From Fodinicola acaciae (lineage in GTDB: Bacteria; Actinomycetota; Actinomycetes; Mycobacteriales; HKI-0501): a DNA stretch of 64,000 nt. Both the position numbers and the translations under genes were made by a program. This document shows, piece by piece, positions 54,358 to 63,960 of the stretch. The stretch spans positions 1,987,235 through 2,051,234 of the forward strand of contig NZ_WOTN01000001.1 of the NCBI RefSeq assembly GCF_010993745.1, given 5' to 3'. The notes below the pieces were generated by a model, which had not been told where the DNA came from, ran no database searches, and saw only the letters and a list, made by a program, of their open reading frames with translations. How positions within the stretch are numbered: position 1 is the stretch's first letter; the number at the start of each line of letters is the position of its first letter.

Positions 54358-55350
54358 CTAGATCCAGCGGTTACGGACGGCGTAGAGGGCGAGCTGGAAG
54401 CGATTGGCGGCGCCGGTACGCGCCATCAGTCCCTCCAGATAGCGAAACAGTGTTCGTCGGCTCACACCGAGGCTGCGTGCCGCCTGGTCGTCGCCCATGC
54501 CGGCGGCGAGCAGACCGAGCAGCCGGCGCTCGCTGGGCTGCAGATATGGTCCGGACTCCTCGCGTAAGTCCAGCGGCAGAGCCGATCGCCAACAGATCTC
54601 GAACAAGCCGATCAGAGCCGACAGCAACGACGACGGCCGGATGAGGATGGCCAGCCGGCCGACGTCCGCCTCCGGAAGGGACAATGCCACGACCGCGCAT
54701 TCGTCGTCGACGATGAGGAGTTTGGCCGGCACTTCCGGCAAAGTGCGCGCCTCCTCGCCCGCTTTCACACACGAAACGACGTTTTCGGTGAGAAAGTCGG
54801 AGTCCAGCAACGCGGCCTTGGCGTAGACGGCACGATAACGTACGCCGCGCGCGAGGTTTTCCAGCTCCACGTTGTTGGCATGCTTCGCCGCGTAATAAGG
54901 CGGCGAATCCAATGCTCGTACGGATGCCACCGCGCCGCGCTCCAGTTGGGCGATGCGGTTTTCCACCGATGCGGCCGGAATCACCTCGATGATCTGGTCG
55001 GTGGCATCGCCGATCAGGGTGCGACGGAAGGCGTCGTACGCGCCGCGGGCGGCGACCCGCGCCTCGGCGAGCTCGGTTTCGCGTGAGCGGACCAGAAGAT
55101 CCAGAGCGGCATCTGGACGGACCGGTACGGCGGTGGTCGGGTCGTTGCCGACCCGACCGACCAGACCACTGTCGTTGAGCGTGACAAACGCCTTTTTGAC
55201 GGTTTCCGCCGGATATCCGGACAGCTGAGCGATTTCTTCCACGCCGGACGATCCGACGGCGAGCAGATGGCCGTAGATCTCCGCCTCGGCCGCCGGCAGC
55301 CCGAGCCTGGTCAGGTGCCGCACATGGTCGGAAATCACGAACTGACACAT
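54358..55350 (-). CDS. TrmB-like / LuxR-HTH transcriptional regulator
   Basis: 330 aa from ATG 55350. The N-terminal wHTH of TrmB type is [47 protein letters not shown]. The middle region matches the PLD-like/AraC-independent sensor seen in actinobacterial homologues. The C-terminal LuxR-like HTH is [37 protein letters not shown]. Two ACTGACACA direct repeats overlap and precede the start, a likely operator. Divergent from the sedolisin gene across 118 bp, so that gene is the probable target. Confidence 0.8.
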   Translation of the reverse strand: MCQFVISDHVRHLTRLGLPAAEAEIYGHLLAVGSSGVEEIAQLSGYPAETVKKAFVTLNDSGLVGRVGNDPTTAVPVRPDAALDLLVRSRETELAEARVAARGAYDAFRRTLIGDATDQIIEVIPAASVENRIAQLERGAVASVRALDSPPYYAAKHANNVELENLARGVRYRAVYAKAALLDSDFLTENVVSCVKAGEEARTLPEVPAKLLIVDDECAVVALSLPEADVGRLAILIRPSSLLSALIGLFEICWRSALPLDLREESGPYLQPSERRLLGLLAAGMGDDQAARSLGVSRRTLFRYLEGLMARTGAANRFQLALYAVRNRWI

Positions 55351-55366
55351 TAGTGCCACTGACACA
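55341..55366. promoter_or_regulatory. Direct repeat ACTGACACA x2 in the regulator/sedolisin intergenic region
   Basis: Copies at 55341-55349 and 55358-55366, 17 bp apart. Further copies are at 47651 (RND upstream) and 57408 (after the sedolisin gene). Confidence 0.4.
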
Positions 55367-55441
55367 ACGATGACACCGTTTTCGGCCCCCCGCTTGTACA
55401 TATGTGGCACCCCTCGCGACATTCCGGCCGGTTTTAAGGCG

Positions 55442-55458
55442 GGGTTAAGGATTAACCC
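55442..55458. promoter_or_regulatory. Palindrome before the sedolisin gene
   Basis: GGGTTAA-GGA-TTAACCC, perfect 7-bp arms, directly before the GAGG ribosome site (55461). It could be an operator, or a hairpin controlling ribosome access. Confidence 0.5.
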
Positions 55459-55468
55459 AGGAGGCAGC

Positions 55469-57400
55469 GTGCGAATTCTCAAGCGTGCTTTACCGATCCT
55501 TTACGGCACCGCGTTGATTGTGGCCTGTCTTTCGGCCCCCGCGCAAGCCGCGACCCCGACCGGACAGCAGTTTTCCTCGGACGCCGTCTATTCCTGTAAC
55601 CAACAGGTGAAGGCCGGCCAGAACAGATGCTTCGCGATCAAGCGTACGGACATCGCGCCGAAGGCGGTCAGCCCGCAACTCCTGCCGAGCGGCTACGGTC
55701 CGTCCAATCTGCAGTCGGCGTACAAACTGCCGTCGAGCAACACCGCCGCGACGGTGGCGATCGTCGACGCCTACGACGACCCGAGCGCCGAGTCGGACCT
55801 GTCGACCTATCGCTCGACGTACGGCCTGCCGGCCTGCACCACGGCCAACGGATGTTTCAAGAAGGTCAACCAAAACGGCCAGGCGAGCCCGCTGCCGACC
55901 GGTGACACCGGCTGGGCCGGCGAGATCTCGCTCGACCTGGACATGGTCTCCGCGGTCTGTCCGTCGTGCCACATTCTGCTGGTCGAGGGCAACGACGCGT
56001 CCGACAACCTGTTCACCGCGGTCAACACGGCGGTGAACCTCGGCGCGAAATACGTGTCGATGAGTTGGGGTGGCGCCGACGCGAGCGACTCCCCCACCTA
56101 CGACTCGCAGTATTTCAACCACCCGGGCGTCGTCTACACCGCGTCCAGCGGTGACAGCGGTTATTCGGCCGGCCCGATTTACCCGTCCACGTCGCAATAC
56201 GTGGTCTCGGTCGGCGGCACGTCGCTGAACACGTCGAGCAATTCCCGTGGCTGGACCGAATCCGTGTGGAGCGGCGCCGGCAGCGGTTGCTCGGTCAGCG
56301 TTTCCAAGCCGTCGTTCCAGAGCGGCATCTCGGCCTGCTCGAAGCGCGCCGACACCGACGTGTCCGCGGTCGCCGACCCGCAGACCGGTGTCGCGGTTTA
56401 CCAGACATACGGCGGAAGTGGCTGGGCCGTCTACGGTGGCACGAGCGCGTCCGCGCCGATCATCGCCTCCGTCTACGCGCTCGCCGGCACGCCGGGTTCG
56501 TCCGACCGGCCGAACTCGTATCCGTACGCGCACACCGGAAATCTTTTCGACGTGACCAGCGGCAGCAACGGCTCCTGCTCTCCTTCGGTGCTGTGCAACG
56601 GAACCGCGGGATGGGACGGACCGACCGGTCTCGGCACGCCGAACGGCACCGCGGCCTTCACCGCCGGCGGAGGCGGCCCCGGCCCGTTGGCGGCCAACAA
56701 CCCCGGCAACCAGACCGGCACCGTCGGCACGGCGGCGAGCCTGCAGCTGTCCGCGAGCGGCGGCACCTCGCCGTACACCTGGACCGCGACCGGCCTGCCG
56801 ACCGGACTGTCGGTCAGCTCGTCCGGCCTGATTTCCGGTACGCCGAGCGCCGCCGGCACCTTTACCGTCAACGCGACGGTAAAAGACAGCACCGGCGCGA
56901 CCGCCAACACCTCGTTCAGCTGGACGATCAACCCGACCGGTGGCAACTGTTCCGGCCAGAAACTCGGCAATCCCGGATTCGAGTCCGGCACGTCGCCGTG
57001 GACGGCGACCTCCGGTGTCATTTCGGCGACCTCCAGCTCCGAGCCTTCGCACAGCGGAAGCTACCTCGCGTGGCTCGACGGTTACGGAACAACGCACACC
57101 GACTCGCTTTCGCAGTCGGTGGCCATTCCGGCCGGCTGCCACGCGACGCTGACGTTCTACCTGCACATTGACAGCTCGGAGACGACCACCACGACGGCGT
57201 ACGACAAGCTCACCGTGACGGCCGGCTCCAGCACGCTGGCGACCTACTCCAACCTCAACAAGGCGAGCGGCTACGCGCAGCGCAGCCTGGATCTTTCCTC
57301 GCTGGCAGGCCAAACCGTGACGATCAAGTTCACCGGCACGGAGGACAGCAGCCTGCAAACGTCGTTCACGATCGACGACACGGCTTTGACCGTGAGCTAG
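55469..57400 (+). CDS. Secreted sedolisin (S53) peptidase with Ig-like and jelly-roll C-terminal domains
   Basis: 643 aa. Signal peptide [26 protein letters not shown]. The S53 catalytic set is visible: E152 and D156 ([11 protein letters not shown]), oxyanion D229 (ASSGDSGY) and S326 (GGTSASAP). The typical long propeptide of S53 enzymes is missing or very short. From about 410 a He_PIG immunoglobulin-like domain ([36 protein letters not shown]), then a CBM-like jelly-roll starting [16 protein letters not shown] 55469 with GAGGC upstream. Extracellular protein degradation. Confidence 0.88.
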   Translation: MRILKRALPILYGTALIVACLSAPAQAATPTGQQFSSDAVYSCNQQVKAGQNRCFAIKRTDIAPKAVSPQLLPSGYGPSNLQSAYKLPSSNTAATVAIVDAYDDPSAESDLSTYRSTYGLPACTTANGCFKKVNQNGQASPLPTGDTGWAGEISLDLDMVSAVCPSCHILLVEGNDASDNLFTAVNTAVNLGAKYVSMSWGGADASDSPTYDSQYFNHPGVVYTASSGDSGYSAGPIYPSTSQYVVSVGGTSLNTSSNSRGWTESVWSGAGSGCSVSVSKPSFQSGISACSKRADTDVSAVADPQTGVAVYQTYGGSGWAVYGGTSASAPIIASVYALAGTPGSSDRPNSYPYAHTGNLFDVTSGSNGSCSPSVLCNGTAGWDGPTGLGTPNGTAAFTAGGGGPGPLAANNPGNQTGTVGTAASLQLSASGGTSPYTWTATGLPTGLSVSSSGLISGTPSAAGTFTVNATVKDSTGATANTSFSWTINPTGGNCSGQKLGNPGFESGTSPWTATSGVISATSSSEPSHSGSYLAWLDGYGTTHTDSLSQSVAIPAGCHATLTFYLHIDSSETTTTTAYDKLTVTAGSSTLATYSNLNKASGYAQRSLDLSSLAGQTVTIKFTGTEDSSLQTSFTIDDTALTVS

Positions 57401-57420
57401 ACCGTGGACTGACACAGACC

Positions 57421-57466
57421 GAAGGCCCCTCGCGTTATGCGGCCGTGCGCGGCGCGAGGGGCCTTC
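57421..57466 (+). terminator. Intrinsic terminator of the sedolisin gene
   Basis: Perfect 14-bp stem GAAGGCCCCTCGCG / CGCGAGGGGCCTTC (57421-57434 with 57453-57466), 18-nt loop, 20 bp after the stop. The T-run is weak (ATTTC). Confidence 0.85.
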
Positions 57467-57529
57467 ACCCATTTCTCCGTGGCCTTCGGCAAATGTGGTT
57501 GACTGCTGTGGACCACCTGGGAGGAATGC

Positions 57530-60244
57530 GTGTCGGAGCTGGTCGGGCGGGATGCGGAGCTGGCGTCGCTGGTGTCCGCGGTCGACCGTACGGCCGGCGG
57601 CAGCGGCCGGATGGTCCTGCTCCGCGGTGAGGCCGGCATCGGCAAGTCACGACTGGCCGCCGAGCTCGTCGAAACCGCGGCGGCCCGGCAGTTCACGGTG
57701 TTGACCGGCCGCGCCCACCCCCTGCACACGGGCCTCGCGTACGCGCCGATCGTCGAGGCGCTGCGGCCGGTGATCGACACGCTGGCCGGCCAGGAGATCT
57801 CGCAACTGCCGGATCTGCGCCGGCTGATCCCCCACCCGCGACTGCCGGAGACCGCGCCGCTGGACGATCCGGAGCTGGAACGGACCCGGATGTTCGAGGC
57901 GGCCGCGCAGCTCGTACGTTTCACCGCCAGACGCGGCAGCGTCCTGCTTTTCATAGACGACCTGCACTGGGCCGACCGCGGCACGGTCGAACTGCTGCAC
58001 TACATCGGCCGCGAGGCGCCGGAACAGCGGCTGATGATCCTGGCCACCTACCGCGCCGGCGAGGCCGAAGGTTCCTTGCGCGAGCTGGCGATGGCCGTAC
58101 GCCGCGCCGACCAGGCCGACGAGATTTCGTTGACACCACTGACAGACTCCGCCGTTGCCAGGCTCACGGCGGCCGTGCTCGGCGAGCAGCCACAACCGCG
58201 GTTGTTGAAGAACGTCACGGCCAGAGCACGTGGCGTGCCGTTGTTCGTCACCGCGCTCGTCCACAGTGGACACCTGCGCGCCGACCGGCTGCCGGTGATC
58301 GTGCGGGACGTGGTGGTCAGCCGGCTGCACCGGCTCGACGACGACCATCGCCGGTTGCTGGAGATCATCGCGGTGGCCGGACCGTCGTGCTCGGACCAGG
58401 TGCTCGGCCACATTTGTGACCAGGACACGCTCGATGGCCTGCGCGACTTGATCCGTGACGGCCTCGTCGACGACGTTGCCGGCCAGCCGCCGCATTATCG
58501 CGTCGCCCATCCGTTGTACGCGGAGGTCGCGTACGCCGAGCTCACCGGCGGCGAACGACGGACGTTGCACGCGAAAGTCGCCACCGCCATCGAAAAAATC
58601 GGTCCCGACGACGTGCTCGCTCTGGCACCGCATTATCGCGCGGCCGGCAATCTACTCGACCCGACACGTACGGCCGAAGTGCTTGCCGCGGCCGGAAACC
58701 GCGCGCTCGGCGTCGGATCCGGCGCCGAGGCGGTGGAATACCTACGCGCGGCGATCGACGCGATGCCGGAAGGGCGCGCGACGATTCCGTTGCTCAGCGG
58801 CCTGGCCCGCGCGTATTCCGGACTCGGCGATCTGGACGCCGCGGCGCGTACCGTCACCGACGGGATCGCCGCCGCCAAGCGCTTCGATGACGACAGCTGG
58901 CAGCGAATGTTTGAATATCGGCTGGCATTGCTGAACTCCGAACGCGGGATTGTGCCAGATGTCGGCGAAAAGGTGATCGACCTTTCGCATCCGTCCGACG
59001 ACGTCGCCGAGTCAGCGTTCGTCAACGTGGTGACCGGCCTGCGGCACGGCACCATCGCCGACGCGCAGCGGCACGCCGACCAGATGGTCGAGTTCGCGGC
59101 GACACATCCGGGCGAGACAGCGCGGGCCGTCGGTCACTACGGTCAGGCCCTGCACGCCATGATCGACCGCGATTTCGCTCTCGCGACCAGCGAAATCGAG
59201 GAATGCAAGGCATTGATGGCGGACTCGCCGACCTCGATGGTGGCCGGCGGCATGTCCCGCTGGCTGTTCATGCTGTCGATCCTGGCCGGCGACCTGCGCG
59301 GCGCCGTCGAGCAGATTTCGGTGCGTGACGCGATGAAACGGCTGCGGCTGGACGTGCCGTCCTCGCACGCGTCGACAGCCGAACGGCTGGCGATGGCGCA
59401 TTACCTGACCGGCGACCTGGACGCCGCACTGGACGAGAGCAGCCACGGGCTGGAATACGCGCGAAACGCGAAAATCAGCCGGTCGCTGGCTCGCGGCACC
59501 AGGATCCGGGCGATTTTGCTTGCCGAGCGCGGTGAAACCGAGAGCCCGATGGACACCACCCTCACCGAGCCGTCGATCGTGGTGTACAACGAGCTTCTCG
59601 ACGCTGTCGTCGCCTTTCAGTTCGACCGCGACGATATGGGCCTACCGGTCGTCCCCGATCCGTTGCTGCTGTTCAACGATCCGCTCGCGACCTGCCTGCG
59701 GGTCGTCTTCGCCGGCTATCCGAGCCGGGAAAAGGCGGCGGAGGCAGGAAAGTGGCTGAGGGAGATCGGCCGCACGGCACCGTTCGCGGACGCGTTGGCC
59801 GACCTGATGGACGGCGTCGCGTACGCCGACCACCAGCTGCTGACGACGGCCATCGAGCGGCTGACCGCCATGGAGATGCACTTTCTGGCCGCTCAGGCGC
59901 AACTCTGGTTTGCGCGGATCGCGCCGGCACCGCGGGCTCAGGAGGCGGTGAAAAACTGCCTGGCGACGTTCGAACGCGCCGGCGCGGCGCGCTGGCTGGA
60001 CCGCGCCAGGCAGGTCGCTCGCACGCTCGGCGTACGCGCGCCGACTGGGCGAAAGACCGGTGAGCTGACCAAAAGGGAGGCACAGATCGCCCGGCTGGTC
60101 GCCGACGGCCTGCCCAATCGGGAAATCGCGGCGCGGCTTTTTCTGAGCGAACGTACGGTCGAGACCCATTTGCGCAATATCTACGCGCGCCTTGAGCTGC
60201 CCTCGCGGCTGGCTTTGGTGCGCTGGGCCACTGAGAAGCTGTGA
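57530..60244 (+). CDS. LAL-type LuxR-family regulator
   Basis: 904 aa. Walker A GEAGIGKSR and Walker B VLLFIDDLHWAD in an N-terminal AAA domain, helical repeats in the middle, C-terminal HTH LTKREAQIARLVADGLPNREIAARLFLSERTVETHLRNIYARL. GTG start with GGGAGGAAT upstream. Its stop is 57 bp before ATG 60301 of the next gene, and the following gene overlaps in turn, so it heads a three-gene operon and probably autoregulates it. Same length as the LAL at 23-26 kb, but sequences differ clearly. Confidence 0.87.
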   Translation: MSELVGRDAELASLVSAVDRTAGGSGRMVLLRGEAGIGKSRLAAELVETAAARQFTVLTGRAHPLHTGLAYAPIVEALRPVIDTLAGQEISQLPDLRRLIPHPRLPETAPLDDPELERTRMFEAAAQLVRFTARRGSVLLFIDDLHWADRGTVELLHYIGREAPEQRLMILATYRAGEAEGSLRELAMAVRRADQADEISLTPLTDSAVARLTAAVLGEQPQPRLLKNVTARARGVPLFVTALVHSGHLRADRLPVIVRDVVVSRLHRLDDDHRRLLEIIAVAGPSCSDQVLGHICDQDTLDGLRDLIRDGLVDDVAGQPPHYRVAHPLYAEVAYAELTGGERRTLHAKVATAIEKIGPDDVLALAPHYRAAGNLLDPTRTAEVLAAAGNRALGVGSGAEAVEYLRAAIDAMPEGRATIPLLSGLARAYSGLGDLDAAARTVTDGIAAAKRFDDDSWQRMFEYRLALLNSERGIVPDVGEKVIDLSHPSDDVAESAFVNVVTGLRHGTIADAQRHADQMVEFAATHPGETARAVGHYGQALHAMIDRDFALATSEIEECKALMADSPTSMVAGGMSRWLFMLSILAGDLRGAVEQISVRDAMKRLRLDVPSSHASTAERLAMAHYLTGDLDAALDESSHGLEYARNAKISRSLARGTRIRAILLAERGETESPMDTTLTEPSIVVYNELLDAVVAFQFDRDDMGLPVVPDPLLLFNDPLATCLRVVFAGYPSREKAAEAGKWLREIGRTAPFADALADLMDGVAYADHQLLTTAIERLTAMEMHFLAAQAQLWFARIAPAPRAQEAVKNCLATFERAGAARWLDRARQVARTLGVRAPTGRKTGELTKREAQIARLVADGLPNREIAARLFLSERTVETHLRNIYARLELPSRLALVRWATEKL

Positions 60245-60300
60245 ATTTACGTACCGGCACGGATAGCGGCAGAGTGCGCCGCGACCGCAGGATTGCCGGC

Positions 60301-61836
60301 ATGGAAGCACCGCCGGGATTCTGGCAGCGGGACGCCGCACACGGTCCGCTGCCGCGTACGCCGATGACCAACTCGTTGTTGCCGGAGGACGACGGGCTGG
60401 TCGCGGCCAGCGAGGATTTCGGCCTGATCCTGACGCCGCGGGTGACCGACATCGGCGGCTGGTTCTACGGCTCGATCGAGGCCGTCGGCGGCCCGGCCGG
60501 CGCCGCGCCGCCACCTGGTTGGCTGCTGCCGATCCTGCTGCGCCTGTCCCCCGACGCCAGGCGACGGCTGCGGCGCTGCCGCGAGGTCGTCCGCACCGGC
60601 CACGCCGAGCGGGTCGTCGACCGCTGGTATGCCGAGCAGCAGCCGGTTTTCCGCGAGCGCATCCACCGCCTGCGCGACACCGACCTGCCGGCAGCCGACA
60701 ACCTGCCCGAGCTGCTGGCCGAAGCGAAAGCGCTGTGCCACGACGGCGTACACGCGCATTTTCCGGTGATCATGGCGCACGTCGCCGGTGTCGGCGAGCT
60801 CGGCGTCATCTGCCAGCGCCTGCTCGGTTGGGACCAGCGCGAGGTGATGGCGTTGCTCGCTGGTCTTTCCAGCAAGACCACCGAACCGCTCGACGCGCTC
60901 GCCGAGGATGACACCGTTTTCCTGCGAGAATACGGATTTCGTTCGCTCATCCTGGAGGTGGCCGAGCCGACGCTCGGCGAGATGCCGGGTCTGACTCGGC
61001 GACTGTTGCGAAAGTCAGGCGATGACGGCGCGCTGTCGCGGCAACGCGAGGAAAAGGTCGCCGCGGCGCGGAAACTGTTGCATGGAGCCGATCGTACGGC
61101 CTTCGACCGAGCGTTGGCTATTGCGACCAAGGCATATCCGGCACGCGAGGACAACGTCTTCTACTGCATGGACGGACCGGTCGGCATCGCGCGCCGGGTC
61201 GTCGTCGAGGCCGGCCGGCGCCTGACCGAACGCGACCAGCTCGACGAGTGCGACGACGTGTTTTTCGTCGAGATCGACGAGGTCATCGCCGCACTCACCG
61301 ATCGGCGCGATCTGCGGCCCGTCGTGAAGGAAAACCGCGCGCTTCACCAGTTGATGCTCGCCAACCCGGGGCCGCCGACCTACGGCAAGGACCCTGGACC
61401 ACCGCCGTCGACGCGCTGGTTGCCGGCCGGGATCCGCGACTTCACCGAGGCCGTCGCCTGGGGAATCAACGAGATCCTGCAACAGAATCTCAGCGTACGC
61501 ACGGCCGAACCGCAGAATCAGGTGCTCACCGGCACGCCGGCGTCGAAAGGACGCTATCGCGGTGAGGTGCGAGTCGTCGTGGGGGAACCGGATTTCGACC
61601 GGCTGCGCAAAGGTGACGTGCTGGTCTGTCCGTCCACGCGGCCGAGCTGGTCGGTGCTTTTCCCTTTGATGGGCGCGATCGTCACCGACTCCGGTGGCGC
61701 GCTGTCGCATCCGGCGATTATCGCCAGGGAATACGGCATTCCGGCGGTGGTGGCGATGGGAAACGCGACCACGGTGCTGCACGACGGCCAGACGGTTGTC
61801 GTGGACGGCGATCGCGGCACCGTGGAGATCGTATGA
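60301..61836 (+). CDS. PEP-utilising swivel-domain protein (rifampin phosphotransferase-like, no ATP-grasp domain)
   Basis: 511 aa. The C-terminal 80 residues form the phosphohistidine swivelling domain of PEP synthase/PPDK/RPH: SKGRYRGEVRVV, CPSTRPSWSVLFPLMGAIVTDSGGALSHPAIIAREYGIPAVV with H470. The preceding 400 residues are helical and of the size of the substrate-binding part of rifampin phosphotransferase (FWQRDAAHGPLPRTP at the start). The N-terminal ATP-grasp part of those enzymes is absent here and no separate gene for it is adjacent. The start is uncertain; GTG 60241 overlapping the LuxR stop is the alternative. Confidence 0.72.
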   Translation: MEAPPGFWQRDAAHGPLPRTPMTNSLLPEDDGLVAASEDFGLILTPRVTDIGGWFYGSIEAVGGPAGAAPPPGWLLPILLRLSPDARRRLRRCREVVRTGHAERVVDRWYAEQQPVFRERIHRLRDTDLPAADNLPELLAEAKALCHDGVHAHFPVIMAHVAGVGELGVICQRLLGWDQREVMALLAGLSSKTTEPLDALAEDDTVFLREYGFRSLILEVAEPTLGEMPGLTRRLLRKSGDDGALSRQREEKVAAARKLLHGADRTAFDRALAIATKAYPAREDNVFYCMDGPVGIARRVVVEAGRRLTERDQLDECDDVFFVEIDEVIAALTDRRDLRPVVKENRALHQLMLANPGPPTYGKDPGPPPSTRWLPAGIRDFTEAVAWGINEILQQNLSVRTAEPQNQVLTGTPASKGRYRGEVRVVVGEPDFDRLRKGDVLVCPSTRPSWSVLFPLMGAIVTDSGGALSHPAIIAREYGIPAVVAMGNATTVLHDGQTVVVDGDRGTVEIV

Positions 61837-62765
61837 GCACGCCGATGGCCGCGCTGACCGAGGCGGCGGCTCGTGTTGCCATGTTCACCACTGCCGTCCA
61901 GCTCGGTCTCCTGGACGCGATCGACCGCGAACCGTCCACAGTGGACGACCTGGCGCGCAGGTGTGGTGCCAACGAGCGTGGCGTGCGACTTTTGTTGGCG
62001 GCACTGGTCGCCGACGGATTCGTCGAGGAGGTGCCCGGTGGCCGCTTCCAACCGACCGCACCGGGCCTCGCGTCGCTGCATCCGCTGCTGCCGATCTGGG
62101 ACCAGCTGCCGGAGGCCGTACGCACCGGAAAACCCGCGCTGGACATGGATTCGCCGGACACCGCGACCGAGATGTATCCGCACGTGGTGGCCTCGCTGGC
62201 GAACATGTGGCGGGACGCGGCCGTACGCACCGCCGAGCTGCTGCCGGCCGCCACGCGCATCCTCGACGTCGGCGCCGGTGCGGCGCCCTGGAGCATCGCG
62301 ATCGCCAAGCAAAACAAGCATAGTCGCGTCGTGGCGCTGGACCTGCCGCCGGTGCTCTCCACGACGAAGCGCGCCGTCGCCGCCGCCGCCGACGTTGCCG
62401 ACCAGTTCGCCTATCTGGCCGGCGACGTTTTCTCGATGCCACTGCCGGTCGACACGTACGACCTGGTCATCGTCGGACAACTTTGCCATCTTTTCGACGA
62501 ACCGACCTGTGTCCGGCTCATCGACCGGCTGGTCGGCGCGCTGCGGCCGGGAGGCACGTTGGCGCTGCTGGAAACGCTGGCCGGCGGCCGCGGTGCGGCG
62601 GTGCACGAGCTGTCGCTCTATCTACGTACACGCGGCGGCGCACTCTATTCGCCGGAGACCTACCAGAAGTGGCTGCGGCGGGCGGGCCTCGACGCCGCCG
62701 ATGTGGTGGAGGTCAACGGCACGCCGGCGATCGGTTTGTTCACCGGCCGCCGCCCAAGCGCGTAG
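61833..62765 (+). CDS. SAM-dependent O-methyltransferase-like protein
   Basis: 310 aa. An N-terminal dimerisation wHTH (VQLGLLDAIDREPSTVDDLARRCGANERGVRLLLAALVADGFV) is followed by a Rossmann MTase: motif I RILDVGAGAAPWSIAIAK, VVALDLPPVL acidic strand, and LRPGGTLALLETL. This layout matches small-molecule O-methyltransferases (PF00891 type). It overlaps the PEP-type gene (ATGA), so both act in the same process. Substrate unknown. Confidence 0.84.
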   Translation: MSTPMAALTEAAARVAMFTTAVQLGLLDAIDREPSTVDDLARRCGANERGVRLLLAALVADGFVEEVPGGRFQPTAPGLASLHPLLPIWDQLPEAVRTGKPALDMDSPDTATEMYPHVVASLANMWRDAAVRTAELLPAATRILDVGAGAAPWSIAIAKQNKHSRVVALDLPPVLSTTKRAVAAAADVADQFAYLAGDVFSMPLPVDTYDLVIVGQLCHLFDEPTCVRLIDRLVGALRPGGTLALLETLAGGRGAAVHELSLYLRTRGGALYSPETYQKWLRRAGLDAADVVEVNGTPAIGLFTGRRPSA

Positions 62766-62828
62766 TTGTTGCCATTTTCTCCGCGGACCGGCACGATAAC
62801 TGCGTCGTCCGTGCGGAGGGAGTCTCGG

Positions 62829-63956
62829 ATGTTCGTCGGTGCTGCCCGGAGAATTTCCGTCGGGATCGGGATTCTGGCGCTCTCCGCCGGATTTCTCACC
62901 GGTTCGCCGCCGGCGCTGGCCGCCAGGCCGACCGCGATCGTGTCCATGGGTGACAGCTACATCTCCGGCGAGTCGGCCGGGTCGTACGATCCGGGCACCA
63001 ACCAGCCTGGCAACTTCTGCCACCGGTCGGCCGTGTCGGAGATCCACCGTACGCACATCGCCGCGGACAGGCAGGTCAACCTGGCCTGCTCGGGCGCCAC
63101 CACCGCGAACGTCAGACTCGGTGGCACGCCACAAAACGGCGAGGCGCCGCAGGCCGACCGGCTGCGCACGGTCGCCGCGCAAAACGACGTCAAACTGATC
63201 GTCCTGTCGATCGGTGGGAACGACGCCGGTTTCACCTCGATCGTGCTCGACTGCATCAAGGCGTATTTCCAGATTTCGAGCCGCTGCCAGGACACCTGGG
63301 CCAGCAAGCTGCCGGCGGCGCTCGCCGCGACGGCGCCGAAGATCCGGCAGAACCTGGCCGACATCCGCACGGTGATGCGGCAGGCTGGCTATGCCGACTC
63401 CAGCTATCAGCTGGTGCTGCAGTCGTATCCGTCCGTCGTGACCGACGACAACCGTTATGTGTTCACGAAAATCTTCGAGGGCTGCCCGCTGCGCAACGAC
63501 GACGCCAAATGGGCCAAGCTGACCGCGGTCGCGCAGTTTTCCTCGACGATGGCCAGTGTCGCGCGACAGGCCGGCGCGCGTTTCCTCGACATGTCGCGAG
63601 CTTTCTATGGCCGCGAGGTGTGCGCCAACGGCATCTCGCACGCGCAGGAATGGGGCAGCGGCATCAAGATCGACCTCGCGCAGCTGCGCAACGGCGTCGG
63701 CGGCCAGCTCGTCCAGCAGTCGCTGCACCCCAACGCCAGCGGTCACACGCAGTTTGCCAACTGCCTGACCAGCTTCTACGGCATGAGCGCGGCGGCCGCC
63801 CGGTGCATCCGTGGCTCCAACGGAAATCTGACCGCGGTGGCAAGCTCGGTGGCGGCACTGTCCACTGTGGTCATCGCGCGGACGTATCCGGTGATCGCCG
63901 AACCGGCGCCGATCACCGACCGGAAGAAGGCGTACGCGAAGGAAGCGGCGCGCTGA
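62829..63956 (+). CDS. Secreted SGNH/GDSL hydrolase
   Basis: 375 aa. Signal peptide RRISVGIGILALSAGFLTGSPPALAA. Block I MGDSYISGE (nucleophile Ser), the Gly of block II near ACSGATTANV, block III GGNDAGF (Asn), and block V LHPNASGH (catalytic His with an uncommon D-less spacing). ATG 62829 after GGAGGGAGTCTC. It is probably an extracellular esterase or lipase acting on lipid or glycan esters. A lone gene; the stop lies at the end of the window. Confidence 0.87.
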   Translation: MFVGAARRISVGIGILALSAGFLTGSPPALAARPTAIVSMGDSYISGESAGSYDPGTNQPGNFCHRSAVSEIHRTHIAADRQVNLACSGATTANVRLGGTPQNGEAPQADRLRTVAAQNDVKLIVLSIGGNDAGFTSIVLDCIKAYFQISSRCQDTWASKLPAALAATAPKIRQNLADIRTVMRQAGYADSSYQLVLQSYPSVVTDDNRYVFTKIFEGCPLRNDDAKWAKLTAVAQFSSTMASVARQAGARFLDMSRAFYGREVCANGISHAQEWGSGIKIDLAQLRNGVGGQLVQQSLHPNASGHTQFANCLTSFYGMSAAAARCIRGSNGNLTAVASSVAALSTVVIARTYPVIAEPAPITDRKKAYAKEAAR

Positions 63957-63960
63957 CGAC

